A stretch of 64,000 nucleotides of DNA. Source: PALSA-894 sp963757565. GTDB taxonomy: Bacteria > Pseudomonadota > Alphaproteobacteria > Rhizobiales > Xanthobacteraceae. This document shows, in pieces, positions 55,980-64,000 of the stretch; the first letter of the stretch is position 1; every line of letters starts with the position of its first letter. Position numbers and translations under genes: made by a program. The stretch lies in contig CAVWSB010000011.1 of the NCBI GenBank assembly GCA_963757565.1, positions 930,001 through 994,000 on the forward strand, written 5' to 3'. The notes below the pieces were generated by a model. It was not told the origin of the DNA. It was given only the letters and a program-made list of their open reading frames with translations, and made no database searches.

Positions 55980-56008
55980 GCGTACTCACTCAGCCGATGC
56001 AGCGCGCG

Positions 56009-57781
56009 TCATTCCTGCGTCACGATTTTCACCGGCCGCGGGTGACGCGTGTGGCGCGTCTGGGTGTGATCGAACACCGAGACCCACATGTAGAGGTCCT
56101 TGCCGGGCACGAAGTCCTGATCGTACTTGCTGCCGGTTTTCAGGTCGCGGCTTGCCATCAGTGTCCAGTGGCCATCGGCCCAATGCGCCTCGCCCTTGGT
56201 GTGGTAGCGGTCGCCCTCGTGCTTGCCGGTGATCAGCACAGCCGGGATGATCGTGCCGACGGGGATCTTGGCGTCATCTTCCTTGGAGTAGGGAACGGTC
56301 TCCTCGGGGAACATCCACCACACCGAACCGTCATCCACGCTCGCGTCCGGACTCGGATCCCATTTGCCCATCCGCCGGTTCACTTCCTTGTAGTCCTTCG
56401 GCAGCCGGAGGATCTCGATCGGCGTGTCCTCCTTGTATTCGGACGGCTTGTAGAGCTTGAAATTGTAGGTGTAGGGCGTGTCGCCGGGGTCGCCCCAGTA
56501 ACCGGCCTGATACCGGTTCACCATTTCGACTTCCTTCGGCGTCGGCTCGCGGGGCGGGCCGATATACATGTCGTCGATCTCGCCGAGCAGTCCGCCGCGC
56601 GAGGCTTTCCACTGCCACATGTCGACCATGTGGCCGTCGGTATAGTGGAAGCCGCGCCCGTTGCGCGAACCCTGATACTGCGCCAGCGGCTTCGGCCCGA
56701 GATGCGACACGCCGCCGGAGCCGAAATCGTTCACGGTTGAGAAAATGACCGCGAACTTGTCCTCGTAGAACGTCGTTACGTCGTCGGTATAAGTATTGTC
56801 GGCGATGATGTGCCAGCCGTCTTCTTTCTTGATGAGAGGTTCGCGCCGCATCGAGCGCGAGGGGTCCTCCCAGTGGAATGCGAAATAGATTTTCTGGCCG
56901 TCATGCACGGCGCGCACCTCGACCAGCGACTCGCCAGTGCCGCCGAGATTGATGCCTTGCTGGGTGTGAATGCGTGCCGGCTGCACCGTCGCCCATACCG
57001 GATCGCTGAGCAGTTTCTTCATGTCCGGTGCGGCCGCCACGCGCTTGACGACGAGCGTGTCGCGCGTGAGCGGATCCGAGATCGCGATGCCGGCGACGAC
57101 GATCGCGCCGACACCGGCCGCGATCAGAAGGGGCTTTGGCCTTACGGCCTCCGTGAGCACCAGCTTCGCGGGGCGGAAGACGCGAAAGAGCTGCCACCAG
57201 CCGCCATAGAGATAGTGCGCAAGCGCGTGGATGAAGATGTAGCCGAGCCCGATGAATGCCACGTACGAATGCAACTGCAGCAACCAGCCGCCATGTCCGA
57301 GGTAAAGGAAGATGCCGGTCACCGTCATGGTCAGGACGATGACGTAAGCGGCCCAATGCAGCAGCACGTTGAGGCCGCCGAAGCGCATTTTGCTCGCCAC
57401 CGGCATGACCATCACGCGCGTCTTCTTCAGCGCGTTGCGGCCAAACAGGGCGGCGCGCCGCATATAGATGAGGTAGGCCGCGGCGCAAAAGAACAGCGTC
57501 AGACCGGCGTAGAAATGGAAGGTCCAGATCTCGCCCTGCGGCAGGATCGGCGAAAGCCACTTGGAGACCGGCGCGGATAGCGCGTCAGCCGCGATACGAA
57601 TTCCGGTGAAGAGGCTGACCGTGAATGCGATCGCCGTCGCCCAGTGCAACACCAGCGTGCCAACATCGGTGCGTGGCGGCTGGGCGCCGGCACGTTCGGT
57701 CTGAGCGTCCGCCTTGGCGGATGACGTGCGTTGCGGCGTGTCGCTTGGCAGGCCGTCCCGGACGTGGACAATGTCCACCAT
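56009..57781 (-). CDS. Cytochrome b561-type membrane domain fused to an ethylbenzene-dehydrogenase-like heme-binding domain
   Basis: ATG at 57781 has GGGAGGGGCTC directly upstream. The 590-residue protein begins with a roughly 200-residue membrane cytochrome b part (TLVLHWATAIAFTVSLFTGI, WTFHFYAGLTLFFCAAAYLIY, LLHWAAYVIVLTMTVTGIFLY, HSYVAFIGLGYIFIHALAHYLYGG), with His pairs for two hemes, and one more helix (LLIAAGVGAIVVAGIAI). The remainder matches the EB_dh heme-b subunit fold: FHWEDPSRSMR, FYEDKFAVIFS, HMVDMWQWKASRGG, SVFDHTQTRHTRHPRPV. It probably forms an electron conduit across the membrane with the adjacent Fe-S reductase. Confidence 0.82.
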   Translation of the reverse strand: MVDIVHVRDGLPSDTPQRTSSAKADAQTERAGAQPPRTDVGTLVLHWATAIAFTVSLFTGIRIAADALSAPVSKWLSPILPQGEIWTFHFYAGLTLFFCAAAYLIYMRRAALFGRNALKKTRVMVMPVASKMRFGGLNVLLHWAAYVIVLTMTVTGIFLYLGHGGWLLQLHSYVAFIGLGYIFIHALAHYLYGGWWQLFRVFRPAKLVLTEAVRPKPLLIAAGVGAIVVAGIAISDPLTRDTLVVKRVAAAPDMKKLLSDPVWATVQPARIHTQQGINLGGTGESLVEVRAVHDGQKIYFAFHWEDPSRSMRREPLIKKEDGWHIIADNTYTDDVTTFYEDKFAVIFSTVNDFGSGGVSHLGPKPLAQYQGSRNGRGFHYTDGHMVDMWQWKASRGGLLGEIDDMYIGPPREPTPKEVEMVNRYQAGYWGDPGDTPYTYNFKLYKPSEYKEDTPIEILRLPKDYKEVNRRMGKWDPSPDASVDDGSVWWMFPEETVPYSKEDDAKIPVGTIIPAVLITGKHEGDRYHTKGEAHWADGHWTLMASRDLKTGSKYDQDFVPGKDLYMWVSVFDHTQTRHTRHPRPVKIVTQE

Positions 57782-58260
57782 GAGCCCCTCCCATTGGCGG
57801 CGCTCCGCGGCCGCCGGTCCGTGTCGCAATGGTGAAGCGAATTCGTAAATTTTTAACCAAAAAACGTAAGGAACTTACCTAAGGTAGCGTGAAACCACGA
57901 TACCATTAGACGTATCGGCGTGTGTGGATTGAGTCCAGACGAAACTTTTACGTTTCGTTAATCGTCATTAGTTCCATAAGGTTGTGATGTGTTTCGTGAT
58001 ATTTTCTGCGAAAGTGTTGAACCGCTTGAGCGGACGCCGCGTCTAAACCAAGGGGCAGGTCCACTTTCGCAGTGCACGCCCCGCATTTGGCCGGGTGTGC
58101 TTGCAGCATGACACTCTTCGAGGGCAAAGTCGGAAAAGCCGACCGGAAAGTTCCCGGGATGTTATCTTCCCGGCCCTGCGGTACGTCCGAGCCTCCAACA
58201 CGCTTTGAACCCAATCCCCTCCAGCCGCGACTAACTTGTGAGCCGGTCAACGGCCTAGCG
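57782..58260. other. Divergent promoter region between cytochrome and sigma-factor genes
   Basis: About 480 nt with AT-rich parts (57840-58010), unlike the GC-rich genes. No gene is supported: a longer reading upstream of the sigma-factor ATG at 58261 lacks a ribosome binding site. Promoters for both outward operons should lie here; I could not assign ECF boxes with confidence. Confidence 0.45.
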
Positions 58261-58821
58261 ATGCAGACGACATCAGACGAAGCGCTGATCGGACGGATCG
58301 CAGCAGGCGACAAGCTCGCGATGCAGGTTCTTTTTGCGCGGCACCATGTGCGTGTTTACCGGTTCGTCCTCAGGTTTGTGGGCGACCCGAGCCGGGCGGA
58401 GGATCTGATCAGTGACGTGTTCCTCGATGTCTGGCGTCAGGCGGGCCGTTTCGAAGCAAGATCTCAGGTTTCGACGTGGCTCCTGGCGATCGCGCGGTTC
58501 AAGGCACTCTCTGCCCTGAGGCGGCGGCCGGACGAAGAACTGGACGATGAGACGGCTCAGGCGATCGAGGATACCGGCGACACACCTGAAGTCGCCATGC
58601 AGAAAAAGGATACCAGTGCGGTTCTGCGGCAGTGCATGACAAAGCTCTCCGCCGAACACCGGGAAATCATCGATCTGGTCTACTACCACGAGAAGTCAGT
58701 GGAAGAAGTGGCCAAGATCGTCGGGGTTCCGGAAAATACTGTGAAGACGCGCATGTTCTATGCGCGCAAGCGGTTAGGGGAACTGCTTAAGGCAGCGGGA
58801 GTGGAACGAGGTTGGCCATGA
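58261..58821 (+). CDS. ECF-family RNA polymerase sigma factor
   Basis: A 186-residue protein. The region 2 motif is ARHHVRVYRFVLRFVGDPSRAEDLISDVFLDVWRQA (positions about 27-60, landmarks), followed by STWLLAIARFKALSALRRR. Region 4 is LSAEHREIIDLVYYHEKSVEEVAKIVGVPENTVKTRMFYARKRL, the helix-turn-helix for the -35 element. It directs transcription of an envelope-related regulon and is held by the anti-sigma encoded next, whose ATG overlaps this TGA. The third gene, a secreted subtilase, is probably under its control. Confidence 0.92.
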   Translation: MQTTSDEALIGRIAAGDKLAMQVLFARHHVRVYRFVLRFVGDPSRAEDLISDVFLDVWRQAGRFEARSQVSTWLLAIARFKALSALRRRPDEELDDETAQAIEDTGDTPEVAMQKKDTSAVLRQCMTKLSAEHREIIDLVYYHEKSVEEVAKIVGVPENTVKTRMFYARKRLGELLKAAGVERGWP

Positions 58822-59510
58822 ATATGATGTTGAACAACAAAGCTGCCGAGCGCGCGGAGATCGAAACCCTCCTGCCGTGGCATGCCGCGGGTACGCTGAG
58901 CCGCCGCGAGGCCGAGATGGTCGAGCAGGCGCTGGCCCGCGACCCCGAACTCGCCGCCCAGTATGAAACGGTTCGCGAGGACCTCGCCGAAACGATCGTG
59001 GCGAACGAATCCCTTGGCGCGCCTTCGGCGCGTGCGATGCAGAAACTGATGGCCGACATCGAGGCCGATACCTCGACCGCGCGGCGCACCCGTTCGACCT
59101 TCAGCCTCTCCGCCTGGCTCTCCGAGACACTGTCCTCCTTCCAGCCGCGCACCCTGGCGTGGTCGGCGACTGCGGCGGCGCTGGCGATCGTGTTGCAGGG
59201 CGGCCTGCTCGCCGGGATGTTCGTGAACGAACAGAAGGGCGGAAACTTCCATGTTGCGTCGGTTCAGTCCGAGCAGATTGTAAGGGATGGCACCTTCGCG
59301 CTGATCAGCTTTGCGCCGAAGGCGACGGCGGCTGACATCACCAAGTTCCTCGACGCCAACAAGATCGCTCTGGTCGATGGCCCGAGCGGCGGCATGTACA
59401 CGGTTCGCCTCGCGATGACCGGGATGCCGAAGGAAGAACTCGCGCGCACGGTCAAGAAGCTGCAGGACGAAAGCGTCGTGCGCTTCATCGGTCCGAAGCC
59501 GGCCGAGTAA
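58818..59510 (+). CDS. Anti-sigma factor with zinc-less N-terminal domain
   Basis: ATG at 58818 overlaps the sigma stop (ATGA). The 230-residue protein has an N-terminal helical sigma-binding domain (AERAEIETLLPWHAAGTLSRREAEMVEQALARDPELA; landmarks) lacking the HxxxCxxC zinc motif, a single transmembrane helix (WSATAAALAIVLQGGLLAGMF, near residue 115), and a periplasmic domain (FALISFAPKATAADITKFLDANKIALVDGPSGGMYTVRLA, landmarks). The transmembrane topology allows release of sigma on an envelope signal, perhaps sensed or cleaved with the subtilase. Confidence 0.85.
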   Translation: MNMMLNNKAAERAEIETLLPWHAAGTLSRREAEMVEQALARDPELAAQYETVREDLAETIVANESLGAPSARAMQKLMADIEADTSTARRTRSTFSLSAWLSETLSSFQPRTLAWSATAAALAIVLQGGLLAGMFVNEQKGGNFHVASVQSEQIVRDGTFALISFAPKATAADITKFLDANKIALVDGPSGGMYTVRLAMTGMPKEELARTVKKLQDESVVRFIGPKPAE

Positions 59511-59616
59511 ACTGACCGCGCGAGATCGCGCCGGCATCCGTTGCCGGTGTCGCACGTCTAAAAAATGGAATGGGGCTCATTGGGCGCGCGTCGCGCCCTT
59601 TCGTTCGGAGGCACCC

Positions 59617-61122
59617 ATGTCCGTTGATTCCAGCGCCACGAAAAATCGCGCGCGCACCCGCCGCGTCACGGTTCTGATGCTCGCGGCCGGTGCGATGACG
59701 CTGGTCGCCGTGACGGACGGCCTGGCTCAACGCGGCGGCGGCTTTGCGCGCGGCGGGGGTGGTTTCGGCAATGGCGGACGCCTGTCGGGTGGCGATGGTC
59801 CGCGTTTTCCGAGTGGTGGCCCACGTTTTCCCGGCGGAGGCGGCGTCATCCTCGTGCCAGGTGGTTACAGTGGCGGCACCGTCGTGGTCGAGGACGGCGG
59901 CCCGGTTCCCACGCCTCATCGGAACAGGACGGTCACGAAGAACTCGACGCCGCAGAAGCACCTCGTGCAACGCGCGAATTTCAGCGTGCCGCCGGCAGGC
60001 GAGCGCCGCTTCGTCACCAATGAGGTGCTGCTCAATATTCCGGCAACGACGTCCATGCCGGCACTCGATCAGATTGCCCGGCGCCATCGCCTGACGCGGC
60101 TCGACGTGCAGGACTTCGCGCTGACGCGCCATCGTCTCGCGCGCGTCCGCATCAATGACGGCCGCCCGGTCGGTGCGGTGATCCAAGCACTGCGCGGCGA
60201 TCCGCGCATTCTCGGGGCGCAGCCGAATTATCTATACGCGCTGCAGGGCGCGGCGGACGACAGCGCTGCCCCGCAATATTCGCTTGCTAAATTGCACTTG
60301 TCACAAGCGCACGCGCTTGCGACGGGCGAACGCGTCCTTGTCGCTGTGGTTGATACGGCAATCGACGCGAACCACCCCGATCTCGCAGGCGTTGTCGCAG
60401 CTTCGTTCGACGCCACCGGAACGCCCGACATGCCGCGTCCGCACGGCACAGGCATCGCGAGCGTGATCGCGGCGCACGGCAAGCTCACGGGCGCAGCGCC
60501 CGCCGTACACATCCTCGCCGCACATGCATTTGGCCCGAGTGGCGCGGACGGCAGCAGCCTGAACATCCTCAAGGGACTCGAATGGGCCGCCAAATCCAAG
60601 GCCGGCGTCGTCAACATGAGTTTCGCGGGCCCGGCGGATGCCGAACTACACACGATGCTCGCGGCCTTGCGCGTGAGCGGGATCGCGCTCGTCGCAGCGG
60701 TCGGCAATGCGGGTCCGAAGTCGCCGCCGCTCTATCCGGCCGCCGATCCGAACGTGATCGCCGTGACGGCGACTGATGCCGATGACAAACCGTTTGCCCA
60801 GGCAAACCGCGGCACCCACATCGCGGTCGCTGCGCCCGGCGTCAACATTATCGCCGCCGCGCCGGACGGCGCCTACCAGATGCAATCCGGAACCTCGTTC
60901 GCCGCAGCGCAAGTGAGCGGCATCGCGGCGTTGCTGATCGACCGCAACCCCAAGCTCGATGCCGCAGCGATCCGCCGTATCCTGATGACGACCGCGCACG
61001 ACCTCGGGCCGCCTGGCCATGACGATCAGTTCGGTGCGGGTCTTGCGGACGCGCTTGCGGCTGTCACCGCCGCGTCTCCGCAATCGAACGCCGCATCGGC
61101 GACGCCGCCCACGGCAAACTGA
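59617..61122 (+). CDS. Secreted subtilisin-like serine peptidase (S8)
   Basis: A 501-residue protein from ATG 59617 with a GGAGG site. It has a signal peptide (VTVLMLAAGAMTLVAVTDGLA), then a Gly-rich stretch (QRGGGFARGGGGFGNGG) to residue 80, a propeptide-like region (VTNEVLLNIPATTSMPALDQIARRHRL) and an S8 domain: Asp in VVDTAIDANHPDLAG, His in PHGTGIASVIAAHG, oxyanion Asn in AVGNAGPKSPPLYPAA, and Ser in SGTSFAAAQVSGIAALL. All catalytic residues are present. It follows the sigma/anti-sigma pair by 106 nt and may process the anti-sigma or envelope proteins. Confidence 0.92.
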   Translation: MSVDSSATKNRARTRRVTVLMLAAGAMTLVAVTDGLAQRGGGFARGGGGFGNGGRLSGGDGPRFPSGGPRFPGGGGVILVPGGYSGGTVVVEDGGPVPTPHRNRTVTKNSTPQKHLVQRANFSVPPAGERRFVTNEVLLNIPATTSMPALDQIARRHRLTRLDVQDFALTRHRLARVRINDGRPVGAVIQALRGDPRILGAQPNYLYALQGAADDSAAPQYSLAKLHLSQAHALATGERVLVAVVDTAIDANHPDLAGVVAASFDATGTPDMPRPHGTGIASVIAAHGKLTGAAPAVHILAAHAFGPSGADGSSLNILKGLEWAAKSKAGVVNMSFAGPADAELHTMLAALRVSGIALVAAVGNAGPKSPPLYPAADPNVIAVTATDADDKPFAQANRGTHIAVAAPGVNIIAAAPDGAYQMQSGTSFAAAQVSGIAALLIDRNPKLDAAAIRRILMTTAHDLGPPGHDDQFGAGLADALAAVTAASPQSNAASATPPTAN

Positions 61123-61235
61123 GCTGTGCGTCGCGACTGAACCTGCGGCCGTTCCGCAGCGACTAACTATTGGCGAACACACACGAAGTTCGGTCGGCGC
61201 GTCTGCCCCATTCCACCTGCGCGTCGGTCCGGCTG

Positions 61236-61265
61236 GTCCGCCCGGACGTGCCCGTCCGGGCGGAC
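61236..61265 (+). terminator. Perfect 12-bp hairpin after the subtilase operon
   Basis: GTCCGCCCGGAC (61236-61247), loop GTGCCC, GTCCGGGCGGAC (61254-61265) is an exact inverted repeat, followed by TGTCGTTTTGG. It separates the sigma-anti-sigma-subtilase operon from the ABC transporter genes and is probably an intrinsic terminator. Confidence 0.7.
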
Positions 61266-61386
61266 TGTCGTTTTGGCGCAGACCTTAACCCCGCACGCCC
61301 AGATCCGCAGCCGCGATCGAACGTCTACTGGACGTACATTGCGGAATGTGGCTGTAGATGGCGCCAAGAGGGGATACGCGGCGTCA

Positions 61387-62139
61387 ATGAGTGAGTTCAT
61401 CCTCGAAACCGAGGATCTGACCAAGGAGTTCGCCGGCTTCGTGGCGGTGAACGGCGTATCGCTGCGCGTTGAGCGCGGCACGATTCATGCGCTGATCGGT
61501 CCGAACGGCGCCGGCAAGACCACCTGCTTCAATCTGCTGACCAAGTTTCTCCAGCCGACGCGCGGGCGCATCGCTTTCAAGGGCCAGGACATCACCGGCC
61601 TTCCGCCGACCGAGATCGCCCGGCTGGGCCTTGTCCGCTCGTTCCAGATCTCGGCGGTGTTTCCGCATCTCACCTGCCGGGAGAACGTGCGCATTGCTCT
61701 GCAGCGCGGCCGCGGCGGCTCGTTCGATTTCTGGCGCTCCAAACGTGTGCTCGAATCCTATGACGAGCGCGTCCTGTCGCTGCTCGCGGATGTCGGCCTG
61801 CGCGACTACGCGGATCTCCCGGCGGTCGAACTGTCTTATGGGCGCAAGCGCGCGCTCGAACTTGCCACCACCATCGCCCTCGATCCCGAGATGCTGCTGC
61901 TCGACGAGCCGACCGCGGGCATGGGTCACGAGGACATCGACCGCATCGCAGCGCTGATCAAGTCGGTCGCCGCCAATCGCACCGTGCTGATGGTCGAGCA
62001 CAATCTCAGTGTGGTGGAAAATCTCTGCGACCGTATCACGGTGCTGACGCGCGGGCGCGTCCTCGCCGAAGGCGACTACGCGGCAGTGTCAAACAATCCG
62101 GATGTGCGCGAAGCCTACATGGGGGTCGGCCATGGCTGA
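61387..62139 (+). CDS. livG: Branched-chain amino-acid-type ABC transporter ATP-binding protein
   Basis: ATG at 61387 is used because the longer reading has no homology upstream. A 250-residue ATPase: Walker A GPNGAGKTT (near residue 39), Q-loop LVRSFQISAVFPHLT, ABC signature degenerate as LSYGRKRALELA (LSYG for LSGG), Walker B MLLLDEPTAGM and H-loop MVEHN. The C-terminal RVLAEGDYAAVSNNPDVREAYMG is the LivG/LivF-type end. Energises uptake of amino acids, amides or related solutes. Overlaps the next gene by 8 nt. Confidence 0.93.
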   Translation: MSEFILETEDLTKEFAGFVAVNGVSLRVERGTIHALIGPNGAGKTTCFNLLTKFLQPTRGRIAFKGQDITGLPPTEIARLGLVRSFQISAVFPHLTCRENVRIALQRGRGGSFDFWRSKRVLESYDERVLSLLADVGLRDYADLPAVELSYGRKRALELATTIALDPEMLLLDEPTAGMGHEDIDRIAALIKSVAANRTVLMVEHNLSVVENLCDRITVLTRGRVLAEGDYAAVSNNPDVREAYMGVGHG

Positions 62140-62839
62140 TGCGCCGATCCTTACCGTCAATGGACTGCAGGCGTGGTACGGCGAGTCGCACATTCTGCAC
62201 GGCGTGACCTTCGACGTGCGCGAAGGCGAGGTGGTCACGCTGCTGGGCCGCAACGGCGCCGGCAAGACCACGACGCTGAAATCCATCATGGGAATCGTTG
62301 GCCAGCGCTCGGGCGCGGTGCAGTTCCAGGGCCGCGAACTGATTGGACTTTCGTCGAATGCCATTGCCCGCTGCGGCATCGCCTTCTGTCCCGAGGAGCG
62401 CGGCATCTTCGCGAGCCTCGATGTGGAGGAGAACCTTTACTTGCCGCCTGAGGTCAAGAAGGGCGGTCTGACCATAGACGCCATCTTCGCGCTCTTCCCG
62501 AACCTCAAGGAACGGCTGCACAGCCAGGGAACCAAGCTGTCCGGCGGCGAGCAGCAGATGCTGGCAATCGGCCGCATTCTGCGCACCGGCGCACGCCTCC
62601 TGCTACTCGATGAACCGACCGAGGGGCTTGCGCCGGTCATCATCCAGCAGATCGGGCGCACCATCCGCACCCTCAAGGAGCAGGGCTTTACCATCCTGCT
62701 CGTTGAACAAAATTTCCGCTTCGCCTCGACGGTCGCGGACCGCTATTACGTGATGGAACACGGCCGCATCGTCGAGGGCTTCGCCAATGCGGAACTGGAC
62801 GCAAATCTCGAAAAGCTGCACGAGTATCTCGGGGTCTAG
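62132..62839 (+). CDS. livF: Branched-chain amino-acid-type ABC transporter ATP-binding protein
   Basis: ATG at 62132 overlaps livG. 235 residues: LQAWYGESHILHGVTFDV, Walker A GRNGAGKTTT, FCPEERGIFASLDVEENL (LivF hallmark), signature LSGGEQQMLAIGRIL, Walker B LLLLDEPTEGLAP and H-loop LVEQNFRFA. It forms a heterodimer with LivG. Together with the binding protein that follows it makes up the start of a Liv-type operon; the two permease genes must lie beyond the window or elsewhere. Confidence 0.95.
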   Translation: MADAPILTVNGLQAWYGESHILHGVTFDVREGEVVTLLGRNGAGKTTTLKSIMGIVGQRSGAVQFQGRELIGLSSNAIARCGIAFCPEERGIFASLDVEENLYLPPEVKKGGLTIDAIFALFPNLKERLHSQGTKLSGGEQQMLAIGRILRTGARLLLLDEPTEGLAPVIIQQIGRTIRTLKEQGFTILLVEQNFRFASTVADRYYVMEHGRIVEGFANAELDANLEKLHEYLGV

Positions 62840-62892
62840 TTGCAGATGAGCGCGCCTTATCTGCTGACGAATTAAAAGACGGAGGAAATCCA

Positions 62893-64000
62893 ATGCCGAT
62901 GAAGCCTTTTGCGGGCATTCTTGCCGCGAGCCTGCTCTGCGGCGTCGCGCACGCCCAGGATCTGAACGTCAAGATCGGCGTGTTGAGCGACATGTCGAGC
63001 CTCTACGCCGACCTCGGCGGTCCGGGCTCCGTTGCCGCCGCCAAGATGGCGGTCGCGGATTTCCAGAAAGATCATCCGAACGTGAAGGTCGAGATCGTCT
63101 CCGGCGATCATCTCAACAAGCCGGACGTCGGAACGCAGATCGCGAACCAGTGGTTCGATGTCGACAAGGTCGACATGATCATCGACGTGCCGAACTCCGG
63201 TGTCGCGCTCGCGGTGAGCCAGGTCGCGGCAAACAAGAACAGGCTTTTCATCGTCTCCGGCGCGGCCGCGTCCGACCTCACCGGACCGAAATGCAACGCC
63301 AATACGGTCCACTGGACCTACGACACCTGGATGCTGGCGAACGGTACCGGCAACGCAATGGTAAAATCGGGCGGCGACACCTGGTTTTTCCTCACTGCGG
63401 ATTATGCCTTCGGCCACGCACTCGAGCGCGATACGACCGCCGCCGTCGTGAAGGCAGGCGGCAAGGTGCTCGGCGGTGTGAAGCATCCGCTGAACAACTC
63501 GGACTTCTCGTCCTTCCTGCTCCAGGCGCAGACGTCCAAGGCGAAGGTCATCGGGCTCGCCAACGCGGGTGGCGACACCATCAATTCGATCAAGCAGGCA
63601 GCCGAGTTCGGCATTGTGAAGGGCGGCCAGAAGATGGCCGGTCTGCTGGTGTTCGCGAGCGACGTTGCGGCGCTCGGCCTTGAGACCGCGCAGGGCCTGA
63701 CCCTGACCGAGACCTGGTATTGGGATGCCAACGAGGCGAACCGTGCCTGGACCAAGCGCTGGCACGAGGCGCGAGGCGATCAGAACAAGTGGCCGACGAT
63801 GGGGCAGGCGGGCGTCTATGCTGGTATTCTGCATTACCTCAAGGCGCGCGTCGCGCTTGGAGGCAGCCCGGATGGCAAGACCGTCGTCGCGAAGATGAAG
63901 GAGATGCCGACCGACGATGTGCTGTTCGGCAAGGGCAATATCGACGCGACCGGCCGCAAGCTCCATGACGCTTATCTGTTTGAAGTGAAGAAGCCTTCGG
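62893..64000 (+). CDS. Liv-type ABC transporter periplasmic substrate-binding protein (partial at window edge)
   Basis: ATG at 62893 follows GGAGG. A signal peptide (KPFAGILAASLLCGVAHAQ) and a type I periplasmic-binding fold: VKIGVLSDMSSLYADLGGPGSVAAAKMAVADF, MIIDVPNSGVALAVSQVAANKN, LFIVSGAAASDLTGPKC, DTWFFLTADYAFGHALERD. At least 369 residues are visible and the end is cut. It resembles LivK/AmiC-like or urea/amide-binding proteins. The Liv genes 5' of it share the direction, so it is the substrate receptor of that system. Confidence 0.93.
   Translation, partial: MPMKPFAGILAASLLCGVAHAQDLNVKIGVLSDMSSLYADLGGPGSVAAAKMAVADFQKDHPNVKVEIVSGDHLNKPDVGTQIANQWFDVDKVDMIIDVPNSGVALAVSQVAANKNRLFIVSGAAASDLTGPKCNANTVHWTYDTWMLANGTGNAMVKSGGDTWFFLTADYAFGHALERDTTAAVVKAGGKVLGGVKHPLNNSDFSSFLLQAQTSKAKVIGLANAGGDTINSIKQAAEFGIVKGGQKMAGLLVFASDVAALGLETAQGLTLTETWYWDANEANRAWTKRWHEARGDQNKWPTMGQAGVYAGILHYLKARVALGGSPDGKTVVAKMKEMPTDDVLFGKGNIDATGRKLHDAYLFEVKKPS

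Overview
The window is GC-rich and densely coded. Protein styles and one intergenic palindrome resemble Hyphomicrobiales (Rhizobiales), probably a Bradyrhizobium/Xanthobacteraceae-type alphaproteobacterium. That placement is inference from recognised families; no search was run.

Layout. 1-6.3 kb is accessory: four relatives of one secreted right-handed beta-helix family on alternating strands, all frame-broken, two of them paired with near-identical 42-aa membrane-peptide genes. Among them lie a cold-shock gene and two tiny membrane-peptide genes behind a perfect CRP/FNR-type palindrome. 6.5-10 kb holds a broken secreted repeat protein and a phage-type recombination module (YqaJ exonuclease, ERF annealing protein with an HNH-like tail) facing the remnant of a helix-turn-helix regulator. 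10.4-14.1 kb is an intact oxidative pentose-phosphate operon (zwf, HAD phosphatase, pgl) followed by a frameshifted ROK kinase. 14.2-16.1 kb is nearly gene-free and contains a second ROK tail.

16.2-37.5 kb is a surface-polysaccharide locus: a YfhO-like membrane protein, a complete set for GDP-D-glycero-alpha-D-manno-heptose (GmhA, GmhB, HddA-like kinase, HddC-like nucleotidyltransferase) with a transaldolase, then sugar dehydrogenases and epimerase, a methyltransferase, mannose-1-phosphate guanylyltransferase/isomerase, the SxtJ-DUF5989-carbamoyltransferase triad and several glycosyltransferases. It ends at tRNA-Gln. Most genes from 19.5 to 37.3 kb carry single-base frame breaks, nearly all behaving as +1 insertions, while their start/stop overlaps are preserved. 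That looks more like insertion-biased sequence error than gene death, but cannot be settled here.

37.9-41 kb encodes a large VCBS/RTX-type secreted protein. 41-51.7 kb is housekeeping and catabolism: DUF3830, CinA, dodecin, D-2-hydroxyacid dehydrogenase, a GT87-like protein, a flavoprotein, dihydropyrimidinase, an OHCU decarboxylase/HIU hydrolase fusion, an SDR and a GGDEF-EAL protein. 52-64 kb has a PstS-like protein with a degenerate chemoreceptor-like partner, an Fe-S reductase plus cytochrome b/ethylbenzene-dehydrogenase-like pair, an ECF sigma/anti-sigma/subtilase operon, and a branched-chain-type ABC transporter whose binding protein runs off the edge.
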